From contig NZ_DIVJ01000018.1 in assembly GCF_002428305.1 (NCBI RefSeq), positions 1-64,000 on the forward strand: a stretch of 64,000 bases of DNA, read 5' to 3'. The first letter of the stretch is position 1. Each line of letters starts with the position of its first letter. Shown in pieces: positions 36,383 through 45,524 of this stretch. The notes beneath the pieces are model-generated. The model saw only the letters and a list, made by a program, of their open reading frames with translations, ran no database searches and was not told the origin of the DNA. The DNA is from Flavobacterium sp. UBA6135. Lineage in GTDB: Bacteria; Bacteroidota; Bacteroidia; Flavobacteriales; Flavobacteriaceae. The position numbers and the translations under genes were made by a program.

Positions 36383-37297
36383 CACTTTCACTCCAAAATC
36401 ACAAACCCTAGACACATAAATAGCATATTCAATTCCGGTTTTTGAATAGACTTCTTTAATTTTATTACCCACATTTTCAGCTGTTTGAATTCCTTTACTC
36501 AATGCATAAATTGAAGGTCCGGAGCCTGAAATTCCACAACCTAAAGCACCATTTTCCAAAGCCACTTTCTTTACATTATCAAATTCAGGAATTAAATTTT
36601 TTCGATAGGGTTCGGCAACCACATCGTGTAAACTTCGACCAATTAATCCGTAATCTTCGGTATATAATCCACTAATCAATCCACCTAAATTTCCCCATTG
36701 CGTAATGGCTGTTTTTAACGCAATTTCTTTAGGTAAAACTTTCCTTGCTTCCGAAGTTTTTACTTCAATATGCGGATGAATAATTGTTACATATAAATCC
36801 TTCGGACTAGTAATTTTAATAACTTCCAACGGATTATAACTACGAACTAACGTAAATCCGCCCAAAATTGCAGGAGCAACATTATCGGCGTGATAGCTTC
36901 CGCTGGCTAAAAATTCACCTTCCATGGCAAACGGAATTAAATCTTTCCGATGCAAAGGGTTTCCTAATAACTCATTAATTCCAACGACAACTCCGGCTGC
37001 ACTTGCAGCACTGCTTCCAATTCCGCTCCCGGCTTTAATTTTTTTATGGATTTCAATCTCAAATCCAAATTCTAAATCCAAGTGGTTTAACATCGCCAAT
37101 CCGGCAACACCAGCTACATTTTTATTGGTTTCCAAAGGCAAATCGGCTCCGGTTATTTTTGTAATTCGGATTCCTTTTACATCGCTTTTACGAATAATCA
37201 TTTCATCGCCAATGCCTTCCAAACATAATCCTAAGACATCAAATCCACAGGATAAGTTGGCTACGGTGGCGGGGCAGAATATTTTTATTTGGTTCAT
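36377..37297 (-). CDS. thrB: homoserine kinase
   Basis: 306 aa GHMP kinase that phosphorylates homoserine on the way to threonine. Seen: ATVANLSCGFDVLG at the N-terminus, the ATP-binding KKIKAGSGIGSSAASAAG stretch and the C-terminal GCGISGSGPSIYAL. It is downstream of thrA, separated by a long imperfect hairpin (37304-37393). thrC, usual third member in this lineage, is not next; the MntA-HepT module occupies that position. Confidence 0.96.
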   Translation of the reverse strand: MNQIKIFCPATVANLSCGFDVLGLCLEGIGDEMIIRKSDVKGIRITKITGADLPLETNKNVAGVAGLAMLNHLDLEFGFEIEIHKKIKAGSGIGSSAASAAGVVVGINELLGNPLHRKDLIPFAMEGEFLASGSYHADNVAPAILGGFTLVRSYNPLEVIKITSPKDLYVTIIHPHIEVKTSEARKVLPKEIALKTAITQWGNLGGLISGLYTEDYGLIGRSLHDVVAEPYRKNLIPEFDNVKKVALENGALGCGISGSGPSIYALSKGIQTAENVGNKIKEVYSKTGIEYAIYVSRVCDFGVKVL

Positions 37298-37303
37298 TTT
37301 TTT

Positions 37304-37393
37304 CTGAGTTGCTGAGTAGCTGAGACTCTGAGTAGCTGAGTAAAGTTACTGAATTTAAAAACTCAGTCACTCAGCTACTTAGAGACTCAGCAA
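37304..37393. repeat. inverted pair of nnnCTGAG octamer arrays
   Basis: Left arm: a CTGAG then four octamers (37309, 37317, 37325, 37333). Right arm: four octamers in reverse orientation (37362-37393; consensus CTCAGnnn, one CTTAG). CTGAG cores pair with CTCAG cores, so a long imperfect hairpin can form in the thrA-thrB spacer. The arms end in T7 (plus strand) and A-runs, so it does not look like a leftward terminator. Confidence 0.85.
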
Positions 37394-37399
37394 CTTTTT

Positions 37400-39847
37400 T
37401 TAAACATTTCCAATCCGAATTACATCCGCAAAAATACCTGAAGCAGTCACGGCAGCACCGGCACCGGCTCCTTTGATTATCAACGGTTGATCAACATAAC
37501 GATCGGTGAAAAATTCAACAATATTGTCTTTTCCTTCTAAATTGTAAAACGGACTTTCCTTTGGAATAAATTGTAAACCAACACTGGCTTTTCCGTTATC
37601 GAATTTAGCAACAAATTTCAAACGACAGTCTTTTTCTTTTGCTTCTTTTAACAAATTTTCAAAATGACTTGCATGTTTGGTTAACGATTTGAAAAAGTCT
37701 TCATTAGTTGTGGTTTCCATACATTCTTTTGGTAAAAAAGAAATATTTTCAATGTCTTCCATTTCCATTTGATAACCACTTTCACGAATAAGAATCAAAA
37801 TTTTTCTTGCTACATCAACGCCGCTTAAATCAATTTTAGGATCGGGCTCAGTGAAACCTTGTACTCCGGCTTCTTTCACTACATCATGAAAGTTATAGGT
37901 TTCGCTAAAATTATTAAAAATAAAGTTCAAACTTCCTGATAAAACGGCTTGAATTTTATGAATTCGATCACCCGAAGCAATCAAATGTTTCAACGTATCA
38001 ATAATGGGTAAACCTGCACCCACATTCGTTTCAAACAAAAAAGGAGCATTGTATTTTCGCGATAAACGTTTCAAATTCAAATAATTATCATACTCAGATG
38101 AACAAGCTATTTTGTTGCAAGTTACCACCGCAATATTTTTTCGAAGATAATGTTCGTAGGTTTTAGAAACTTCAGCATTTGCTGTAATGTCAACAAAAAT
38201 GCTGTTGCGAAGATTCAGGGCTTTTGTTTTTTCTATAAAATCAGCTTTTGAAGCTTTTTCACCACTATCCAAAGCCGTTTTCCAATCTTTTAATGAAATT
38301 CCTTCTTCATCAAAAACCATTTTTCTGGAATTGGAAAGTGCAATAACCCGCAGATTTATTTTTAAATTTTCTTTTAAAAATTTCTTTTGTTGATTGATTT
38401 GTTCGATGAATTTTTCACCTACATTTCCAACTCCCATTACAAATAAATTCAACTGTTTGGTTTGTTCTTCAAAAAAACGTTCGTGTAACGTGTTCAATGC
38501 TTTTTTTACATCATTTTCATTGATTACCACAGAAATATTTCGCTCTGAAGCACCTTGAGCAATGGCACGAATATTTACGTTATTCTTGCCTAAAGTACTG
38601 AACATTTTTCCACTAATTCCTTGGTGATTTTTCATTTGCTCACCAACCAAAGCCACAATACACAAATCTTTTTCAACCACACACGGATTGATTTTTTGTT
38701 GTGCAATTTCTAATTCAAAGATTTTATCAATCGCCGTTTTTGCCAAATCAGCATCAGCATTTAAAATTCCGATACAAATGGAATGTTCCGATGAAGCTTG
38801 TGTGATAAAAATAACATTGATAGAATGATTGGATAAAACTTCAAACAAACGTTTAGAAACTCCGGCAACTCCTACCATTCCTGAACCTTCCAACGTAATT
38901 AAACTAATTTTATCAATATGTGAAATTCCTTTAATCGGATTTCCGTTCGGATTCGATTCAGAAGAAATATACGTTCCAAAAGCTTCCGGTTCAAAGGTGT
39001 TTTTTATCCAAATCGGAATATTTTTGCTTAAAACGGGTTGAATTGTTGGCGGATAAAGCACTTTTGCACCAAAATGTGACAATTCCATCGCTTCTTCGTA
39101 GGTGATTTTCTCAATGGGTTGAGCTTGTTTTACGATTTTCGGATTGGCAGTGAACATTCCGTTGACGTCGGTCCAAATTTCTAATTCTTTAACTTTCAAA
39201 GCGGCAGCAACAATCGCAGCAGTATAATCAGAGCCACCACGACCTAACGTGGTCGTATTTCCATCTAATGAAGAAGCAATAAAACCGGGAATGAGTGTAA
39301 CTTGATAGGTAGTAGAATTAAAATAATCAATAATAGTTGTATTCGTAATTTCAAAATTCACTTCAGCTTTTCCAAAGTTATTATTGGTTTTAATTAGTTC
39401 CCGACTATCTTTAAAACTGCTATTTGATAGCTGTTGTTTCATCGCTTCAGCAATAATGTAAGACGATAACAACTCACCAAAACTCACAATCATATCTGAT
39501 GTTCGAGCGGTTAATTCGCCCAACAAATAACAACCATCCAACAACGTTTCCAATAAGGAAATTTTCTTTTTACAATAATGCAACAAAGCCGATTGTTCGT
39601 TAGTTGGAACCAATTCTTTAATGGCTTCGAGGTGTTTTTTCTCAATTTGCAAAACGACATCCCGATACGAATCATCTTTTGAAGCTGCTTTTTGAGCTGC
39701 AGATAACAGCAAATCGGTAACACCACTAAAGGCTGAAACAGCCACGATTAATTTATCTTCTTTAGATTTTTGTTCAACAATTTCGAGAACTAACTTTATA
39801 TTTTGAGCATTGGCAACCGAAGTTCCGCCGAATTTTAATACCTTCAT
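37400..39847 (-). CDS. thrA: bifunctional aspartate kinase/homoserine dehydrogenase
   Basis: 815 aa fusion catalysing the first and third steps from aspartate to homoserine. Seen: kinase start KFGGTSVANAQNI, GRGGSDYTAA, two ACT regulatory repeats (about 315-455, with EGSGMVGVAGVSKRLFEVL), then the dehydrogenase with GVGNVGEKF and DPKIDLSGVDVARKILIL. Feedback control by threonine is usual for this fusion. First gene of a short thr operon with thrB. Confidence 0.97.
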   Translation of the reverse strand: MKVLKFGGTSVANAQNIKLVLEIVEQKSKEDKLIVAVSAFSGVTDLLLSAAQKAASKDDSYRDVVLQIEKKHLEAIKELVPTNEQSALLHYCKKKISLLETLLDGCYLLGELTARTSDMIVSFGELLSSYIIAEAMKQQLSNSSFKDSRELIKTNNNFGKAEVNFEITNTTIIDYFNSTTYQVTLIPGFIASSLDGNTTTLGRGGSDYTAAIVAAALKVKELEIWTDVNGMFTANPKIVKQAQPIEKITYEEAMELSHFGAKVLYPPTIQPVLSKNIPIWIKNTFEPEAFGTYISSESNPNGNPIKGISHIDKISLITLEGSGMVGVAGVSKRLFEVLSNHSINVIFITQASSEHSICIGILNADADLAKTAIDKIFELEIAQQKINPCVVEKDLCIVALVGEQMKNHQGISGKMFSTLGKNNVNIRAIAQGASERNISVVINENDVKKALNTLHERFFEEQTKQLNLFVMGVGNVGEKFIEQINQQKKFLKENLKINLRVIALSNSRKMVFDEEGISLKDWKTALDSGEKASKADFIEKTKALNLRNSIFVDITANAEVSKTYEHYLRKNIAVVTCNKIACSSEYDNYLNLKRLSRKYNAPFLFETNVGAGLPIIDTLKHLIASGDRIHKIQAVLSGSLNFIFNNFSETYNFHDVVKEAGVQGFTEPDPKIDLSGVDVARKILILIRESGYQMEMEDIENISFLPKECMETTTNEDFFKSLTKHASHFENLLKEAKEKDCRLKFVAKFDNGKASVGLQFIPKESPFYNLEGKDNIVEFFTDRYVDQPLIIKGAGAGAAVTASGIFADVIRIGNV

Positions 39848-39904
39848 TTGATTATTTTTTACTGGAAAATGTAGATTTTATTTTATTCTTTCGAATAAGC
39901 ATGG

Positions 39905-40006
39905 ATGCGGATGATATGTAAAAATTATACCCCGAATGGGGTTGTAGTTGTAGAAGATGTGCCAAAAGAAAATCCGTTCAACGAATTGAAGGAGTTGTTT
40001 GAATAA
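39905..40006 (+). CDS. short ORF or gene remnant
   Basis: 33 codons ending in NPFNELKELFE. The residue run NGVVVVEDVPKENPFNELKE has typical protein composition and is unlike the AT-rich spacer around it, so it may be the tail of a lost gene or a small protein. No homologue recognised. It is divergent from thrA and upstream of the nnr gene. Confidence 0.35.
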   Translation: MRMICKNYTPNGVVVVEDVPKENPFNELKELFE

Positions 40007-40117
40007 AATATGTTCTTTTGTGATTTCATCTGAAACAAATGTAATAAATTTACATATAGGAAATGTAAAATTGAAACTTTTTGCGAATACTTCAATAAAC
40101 TTTGTAATCTGATACAG

Positions 40118-41614
40118 ATGAAAATATTTAATGCAGAAAAAATCAAAGAACTTGATAAATTAACAATTGAAAAGCAGCAAATCACTTCTTTAGAATTGAT
40201 GGAACGAGCAGCTCTGCAAGCTTTTTTGTGGTTGGTGAATCATTTTCAAGATAAAAAAACCGTTTACCACATATTTTGTGGAGTTGGAAATAACGGAGGT
40301 GACGGATTGGTAATTGCTCGAATGTTGAAACAAAATTACTTTGATGTTCATGTGTATGTTGTTCCGTTTACTGATAAATTTTCATCTGATTTTGATTCAA
40401 ATTTAGATCGTTTAAAAGAAAGTAATTTAACATATGAAGTAATTAATGCTGCATCTGAATTTCCTGATATAGCTGAAAATCATGTTATTGTAGATGCCAT
40501 TTTCGGAATTGGTTTAACCAGAGAAATGGATAGTTGGCTTCAAATTTTGATTCAAAAAATAAATTATCATCAATCGTTTAAAGTCTCCATTGATGTTCCA
40601 TCCGGATTATTATTGGATAAAAAAACAACGATTGCTATTCATTCAGATGTTGTTCTCACGTTTCAGTTCCCAAAATTGGCTTTTTATTTACCTGATAATG
40701 AAAGTTTTATTAATGAAATTGTTTTGTTGCCAATTGATTTGGATGTGAAATCTATCGAATCAATTCACACTAATTATTATTATACCGATTTGAATAAAAT
40801 AAAAAAGCGATACAAGCCCATTTCAAAATTTTCGCATAAAGGAACGCAAGGTCATGTGTTGTTGATTGGTGGTTGCTATGGAAAAATTGGAGCAATGGTT
40901 TTAGCTTCGCAAGCTGCATTGCGGTCAGGTTGCGGTTTGGCAACGGTTTTTATTCCTAAATGTGGTTACGAAATTTTACAAACCGCCACACCGGAGGTCA
41001 TGGTGATGACTGATGAAAATTATGATAAAATAACCAACATTGAATTTAATCTTCAACCAAAAGCAATCGGAATTGGAATGGGAATTGGTCAAGAGGAGGA
41101 AACTACAGCAGCTTTATATCACTTTTTAAAGGAGAATAAAATTCCTCTAGTGATTGATGCCGATGCATTGAATATTCTTTCTGAGAATTCAGAATGGATG
41201 AATTTACTGCCAAAGAACTCAATTTTGACTCCTCATCCTAAAGAATTAGAACGATTGATTGGAATTTGGGAAGATGATTTTGACAAAATTGAAAAAGTAA
41301 AATCGTTTGCTAAAATGTACCATTTGGTGGTTTTAATCAAAGGTGCTTATACTTTAATTATTGATGACAAAAATGTGTATGTAAATTCTTCAGGAAATCA
41401 AGCTCTGGCAACAGGAGGAAGCGGCGATGTGTTATCCGGAATGATTACAAGTTTTCGTGCTCAAGGTTATTCTGCCGTTGATGCTTCACTTTTAGGCGTT
41501 TATTTTCACGGTCGTACCGCTGATCTTGCCATGAACGATATGGGTTACGGAGGTTTTATTGCTTCGGATATTATAAAGTATTTAGGGAAAGTTTTTTTGG
41601 AGTTGAAAAATTAA
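40118..41614 (+). CDS. nnr: bifunctional NAD(P)H-hydrate epimerase/ADP-dependent dehydratase
   Basis: 498 aa. N-terminal YjeF/NnrE epimerase (about 1-215: CGVGNNGGDGLVIAR, VDAIFGIGL, SIDVPSG) and C-terminal NnrD ribokinase-like dehydratase (about 225-498: HKGTQGHVLLIGG, DADALNIL, LTPHPKELERLIG, TGGSGDVLSGMI). Repairs damaged nicotinamide cofactors. Two-domain length is normal. Confidence 0.96.
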   Translation: MKIFNAEKIKELDKLTIEKQQITSLELMERAALQAFLWLVNHFQDKKTVYHIFCGVGNNGGDGLVIARMLKQNYFDVHVYVVPFTDKFSSDFDSNLDRLKESNLTYEVINAASEFPDIAENHVIVDAIFGIGLTREMDSWLQILIQKINYHQSFKVSIDVPSGLLLDKKTTIAIHSDVVLTFQFPKLAFYLPDNESFINEIVLLPIDLDVKSIESIHTNYYYTDLNKIKKRYKPISKFSHKGTQGHVLLIGGCYGKIGAMVLASQAALRSGCGLATVFIPKCGYEILQTATPEVMVMTDENYDKITNIEFNLQPKAIGIGMGIGQEEETTAALYHFLKENKIPLVIDADALNILSENSEWMNLLPKNSILTPHPKELERLIGIWEDDFDKIEKVKSFAKMYHLVVLIKGAYTLIIDDKNVYVNSSGNQALATGGSGDVLSGMITSFRAQGYSAVDASLLGVYFHGRTADLAMNDMGYGGFIASDIIKYLGKVFLELKN

Positions 41615-41773
41615 ATTTAACTATTAAATGACTAAGTTTTTCAAGTTGAATTAATTAATTTTCATTTGAACACTCAAATGTTGAAGATTTTTACAAATGT
41701 TATTAAAAAAACCACAATTATGTTGCATTTATGCAAACGTTTGCGGAATTTTGAAACCTCAACCAAACAATAA

Positions 41774-43276
41774 ATGGACCATTATCATTATATCAGTTCC
41801 GACCTACTTTCGTTGGAAACCATCAATCAAATTTTACTTGAAAATAAATCGCTTGCTTTATCAGAAGAAGCAAAAGTCAACATACAGAAATGTCGTGATT
41901 ATTTAGATAAGAAAATGCAATCGCAAACCGATCCGATCTATGGTATAAATACTGGATTTGGGTCGTTGTGTAATGTGAAAATTTCAAATGAAAATCTTTC
42001 GCAACTTCAAGAAAATCTAGTGAAATCACACGCTTGCGGAACAGGCGATGAAGTACCAAACTCGATTGTAAAATTGATGTTGTTGCTTAAAATTCAATCG
42101 TTGAGTTACGGAAATTCAGGCGTTCAATTGGAAACGGTGGAACGATTAATAGAATTTTTCAATAATGATGTTTTACCTATCATTTATACGCAAGGTTCAT
42201 TAGGAGCATCAGGTGATTTGGCTCCATTAGCACATTTAAGTTTGCCATTATTAGGCGAAGGCGAAGTTTGTTTTGAAGGTAAAAAAGTCCATTCTAAAGA
42301 AGTACTCGCCCATTTTAATTGGAAACCTATCGTTTTGCAATCCAAAGAAGGTTTGGCATTGTTGAACGGAACGCAGTTTATGAGTGCTTATGGTGTTCAT
42401 ATTTTATTAAAATCATATAAATTATCCTATTTGGCAGACTTAATCGGAACCATTTCGTTAGAAGGTTTTGATGGTCGAATTGATCCGTTTAACGAATTGA
42501 TTCACTTGGTTCGTCCGCACAAAGGACAAATTGAAACCGCTCAGCGAATTACTGATTTTTTAGATGGAAGTCAAATTATAAATCAAAAGAAAGTTCACGT
42601 TCAAGATCCGTATTCTTTCCGATGTATGCCACAAGTTCACGGAGCTTCAAAAGATACAATGGATTATGTGCGAAGAGTTTTTCGAACAGAAATCAATTCT
42701 GTAACCGATAATCCAAATGTTTTTGTAGGCGAAGATATTATCGTTTCCGGTGGAAATTTCCACGGACAACCTTTAGCTTTGGCATTAGATTTTCTTGGAA
42801 TTGCTTTAGCAGAATTAGGAAGTATTTCTGAAAGAAGAACCTATCAATTGATTTCCGGTCTTCGTGGATTACCGGCTTTTTTAGTGGATAATCCAGGGTT
42901 GAATTCCGGTTTTATGATTCCGCAATACACCGCTGCAAGCATCGTAAGTCAGAATAAACAATTAGCAACTCCAGCCAGTATTGATAGCATTGTTTCCAGT
43001 AATGGTCAAGAAGATCACGTTAGTATGGGTGCGAATGCGGCAACAAAATGTTTTAAAATAATTGAAAATTTAGAACGCATTTTGGCTATTGAATTGATGA
43101 ATGCTTCGCAAGCAATTGAATTTAGAAGACCATTGAAATCTAGTGAATTTATTGAGCAATTTATCGCTTCTTATCGAACAGAAGTTCCCTTTGTACAAGA
43201 AGATCGCATTTTGCATTATGATATTGAAAACTCTATTGCTTTTTTAAGGAGTTTTGAGATTGAGGTGGAGAATTAA
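41774..43276 (+). CDS. hutH: histidine ammonia-lyase
   Basis: 500 aa, deaminates histidine to urocanate. The MIO cofactor triad A145-S146-G147 lies in GSLGASGDLAPLAHL; other motifs include GTQFMSAY, QDPYSFRCMPQVHG and SSNGQEDHVSMG. No other hut gene is adjacent, so it works either with distant hut genes or alone. Convergent with the HigBA module. Confidence 0.96.
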   Translation: MDHYHYISSDLLSLETINQILLENKSLALSEEAKVNIQKCRDYLDKKMQSQTDPIYGINTGFGSLCNVKISNENLSQLQENLVKSHACGTGDEVPNSIVKLMLLLKIQSLSYGNSGVQLETVERLIEFFNNDVLPIIYTQGSLGASGDLAPLAHLSLPLLGEGEVCFEGKKVHSKEVLAHFNWKPIVLQSKEGLALLNGTQFMSAYGVHILLKSYKLSYLADLIGTISLEGFDGRIDPFNELIHLVRPHKGQIETAQRITDFLDGSQIINQKKVHVQDPYSFRCMPQVHGASKDTMDYVRRVFRTEINSVTDNPNVFVGEDIIVSGGNFHGQPLALALDFLGIALAELGSISERRTYQLISGLRGLPAFLVDNPGLNSGFMIPQYTAASIVSQNKQLATPASIDSIVSSNGQEDHVSMGANAATKCFKIIENLERILAIELMNASQAIEFRRPLKSSEFIEQFIASYRTEVPFVQEDRILHYDIENSIAFLRSFEIEVEN

Positions 43277-43295
43277 AAAGTTAAAAGAATATTTT

Positions 43296-43655
43296 TTATA
43301 AACCTAAAACAATAGTAGGATCGATATCTAATTTTTTACTGATGTCTCTTGCCGTTTTTAATGTTGGTTCCGTTTTTCCAGTTAAATATTCACTAACTCT
43401 TGAAGTGCTTACACCTAGTAATTCCGATAAACGCTTTTGGTTTAATCCACGTTCATACATACGCAATTTCATTGTTTCAATTAACGTTGGTTTTTTAACG
43501 GGAAAATTGGTTTCCTCATAATCTGCCACAAGGTCAGACAAAATATTTAGTTCAATATAGCCTTCAGCATCTTGATTTTCAATGTTTTCATTATTTCGTA
43601 AAAGCTCTTCAATTCTTTGAAGCAATACATTATATTCTTTTTCTGTTTTAATCAT
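43296..43655 (-). CDS. higA: HigA-type antitoxin
   Basis: 119 aa. C-terminal HTH (about 65-119: GLNQKRLSELLGVSTSRVSEYLTGK) with an acidic N-terminal helix region, the usual HigA layout when the toxin comes first. It binds and neutralises HigB and represses the operon. ATG at 43655 chosen over the GTG one codon earlier. Starts two bases after higB stops. Confidence 0.88.
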   Translation of the reverse strand: MIKTEKEYNVLLQRIEELLRNNENIENQDAEGYIELNILSDLVADYEETNFPVKKPTLIETMKLRMYERGLNQKRLSELLGVSTSRVSEYLTGKTEPTLKTARDISKKLDIDPTIVLGL

Positions 43656-43657
43656 CA

Positions 43658-43954
43658 CTATATATTTTTGATGTCTTTTATTTTGTCGTATTCTGAATGT
43701 GTTCCAATAAATCGGATGTACACTTTTTTTGCGTTGAACGAAATGATTGCAACTAATCGATACGAGTTTCCTTTTATATTAAAAACAAAACGATTATTGC
43801 CAACATAATCAACCGTATTAAAATCCTTTTTAATATCATTTAGCGAATTCCAATCTTTAGAAGTTACTGTGTAATACCAAACAAATAAAGCACTTTCGGC
43901 ATCATTATGATTCTCAGAAAATTCTTTTATTCTTTTGAAAGTTACAATTCGCAT
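43658..43954 (-). CDS. higB: HigB-type mRNA interferase toxin
   Basis: 98 aa RelE-superfamily toxin, toxin-first order. Core: VWYYTVTSKDWNSLNDIKKDF, then NRFVFNIKGNSYRLVAIISFNAKKVYIRFIGTHSEYDKI, the HigB C-terminal pattern. Start set at MRIVTFKRI because the six codons before it fall in the leader just after a -7 box at 43970-43977. Both genes appear intact. Confidence 0.88.
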   Translation of the reverse strand: MRIVTFKRIKEFSENHNDAESALFVWYYTVTSKDWNSLNDIKKDFNTVDYVGNNRFVFNIKGNSYRLVAIISFNAKKVYIRFIGTHSEYDKIKDIKNI

Positions 43955-43969
43955 GAAAATTATTTTATA

Positions 43970-43997
43970 CAAATATATATAAAATTTTGAAATTCAA
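43970..43997 (-). promoter_or_regulatory. higBA promoter
   Basis: Minus-strand -7 box TATATTTG at 43970-43977 and TTG at 43995-43997 (17-base spacer; a second TTG at 44000-44002 gives 22). Supports the ATG at 43954 as the higB start. Confidence 0.65.
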
Positions 43998-44067
43998 AAC
44001 AATATTTTTATTTTCAAATTATTTTATAGTTGAAGGTTTTTTATGTTTGGATTATTTTTTTTATAAT

Positions 44068-45441
44068 TCAGCTTTTCACCCTAAAATTCTTCTCAATCGC
44101 CTTAATCATTTCCCCTGCAATGTCTTTGTTAGTAGCACCTTCAATTCCTTCTAAACCTGGAGAAGAGTTTACTTCCAACAAAAGTGGTCCTTTACTTGAA
44201 CGGATAATATCAACTCCGGCTACTTTTAAGCCCATTGCTTTTGCAGCTTTGACGGCGATAATTTTTTCTTCACGAGTTGGTTTGATAACTGAAGCTGTTC
44301 CACCTAAATGAATGTTCGCTCTAAATTCTCCTGCCAATGCTTCCCGTTGAATAGTCGCTACTACTTTTCCGTCAATCACAAATAAACGTAAATCTTTACC
44401 GTTGGCTTCTTTGATGAATTCTTGTACTAAAATGTTTGCATTCAAACTTTTAAAAGCATTAATAACACTTTCTGCTGCTTTTTTGGTTTCAGCCAAAACA
44501 ACTCCTTTTCCTTGGGTTCCTTCTAAAAGTTTTACTATTAAAGGAGTTCCGCCAACCATTTTTATTAAATCATCGGTATCTAATGGTGAATTGGCGAATC
44601 CTGTCGTTGGAATGTCGATTCCATTATTCAAAAGCAATTGCAATGAATACAATTTATCTCTGGATTGCGTAATGGCGGAAGAAGAATTCAAACAAAAAAT
44701 CTTTAACGCTTCAAATTGACGTGTTAACGCACAACCATAAAACGTAATATTAGGACGAATTCTGGGAATGACTGCATCTAATTCATTTAAAATTTTTCCA
44801 CCACGGTAATGAATTTCAGGCGTGTCGGCATCCAATTTCATGTAACATTCTTTGATATTTAAAAATTGCATTTCATGACCACGGCGTTCACCGGCTTCCA
44901 TTATTCTTTTATTACTGTACAGTTCAGGATTACTGGCCAAAAGCCCGATTTTTAAACCCGAACGTTCTTTCAAAACATCAGGATACAAGTCTTTTAATTT
45001 ATCGGTTGAATTATCACCTAACAAATATTTCCGTTCCGGATCAACCATTGCTCGTCCGCTCATTGCTTCTCGACCCAATAACATTCTGAAACCCATGGAA
45101 TCTCGGTTGGTCAGTGTCATTTCTATTACCCAATTTGAATCGCCTAATTTGAGTTGCGTTTGAATCACAAAACGTTGCTCACGAAATCCACTAGAACTTT
45201 TTACCACACGTTTATCAATCAAAGGAGCTTGACAATGAATGATGGTTTTGACATTATTCTGAATCGGATTAATATCAAATTTCACCCAATGTTCACCCTC
45301 TTTAATAAACGGACTGATGTTGATGGCATGTAGAGCAGAGGTTTTGGCTCCGGAATCTACGCGAGCTTTGATAGTTGGAATTCCAAGTTCTGGAAATGAA
45401 CACCATTCTTCGCTACCTAAAATTAATTTGTTGTCTAACAT
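44068..45441 (-). CDS. RimB-like protease domain fused to RimK-like ATP-grasp ligase
   Basis: 457 aa. Residues about 1-145 match the retropepsin-like putative ATP-dependent zinc protease family (RimB) with the core RVDSGAKTSALHA and MLLGREAMSGRAMVDP. Residues about 155-457 are an ATP-grasp domain of RimK type (IPTTGFANSPLD, VKLLEGTQGKGVVLAE, EVNSSPGLEGIEGAT). RimK adds glutamates to ribosomal protein S6 and RimB trims them in other bacteria, so one polypeptide may both write and erase the tag. Substrate inferred. Confidence 0.9.
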   Translation of the reverse strand: MLDNKLILGSEEWCSFPELGIPTIKARVDSGAKTSALHAINISPFIKEGEHWVKFDINPIQNNVKTIIHCQAPLIDKRVVKSSSGFREQRFVIQTQLKLGDSNWVIEMTLTNRDSMGFRMLLGREAMSGRAMVDPERKYLLGDNSTDKLKDLYPDVLKERSGLKIGLLASNPELYSNKRIMEAGERRGHEMQFLNIKECYMKLDADTPEIHYRGGKILNELDAVIPRIRPNITFYGCALTRQFEALKIFCLNSSSAITQSRDKLYSLQLLLNNGIDIPTTGFANSPLDTDDLIKMVGGTPLIVKLLEGTQGKGVVLAETKKAAESVINAFKSLNANILVQEFIKEANGKDLRLFVIDGKVVATIQREALAGEFRANIHLGGTASVIKPTREEKIIAVKAAKAMGLKVAGVDIIRSSKGPLLLEVNSSPGLEGIEGATNKDIAGEMIKAIEKNFRVKS

Positions 45442-45453
45442 TTATTGATGGTA

Positions 45454-45509
45454 TAAAAAAAGCCACGAATTCACAAATAGTTTTACTTTAATTCGCGAAT
45501 TCGTGGCTT
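45454..45509 (-). terminator. clpC terminator formed by a 19-bp inverted repeat
   Basis: AAGCCACGAATTC-type arm at 45460-45478 pairs with 45491-45509 (17 of 19 positions). On the minus strand the stem is followed by a T7 run (plus A tract 45454-45460), just downstream of the clpC stop. The arm sequence itself has an 8-base echo (CACGAATT, CACAAATA). Confidence 0.8.
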
Positions 45510-45524
45510 ATAATTTAGTTATAT

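Noticed and set aside
36924..37307. 127-codon plus-strand frame opposite thrB
   Set aside because: Antisense to the conserved GHMP kinase motifs; no start context or family resemblance.
37304..37393. Terminator for thrA
   Set aside because: On the minus strand the hairpin is followed by an A run and the thrB start, not a U run.
43955..43972. Six-codon extension of HigB (MYKIIF)
   Set aside because: The extension overlaps the -7 box TATATTTG, so it would not be transcribed whole.
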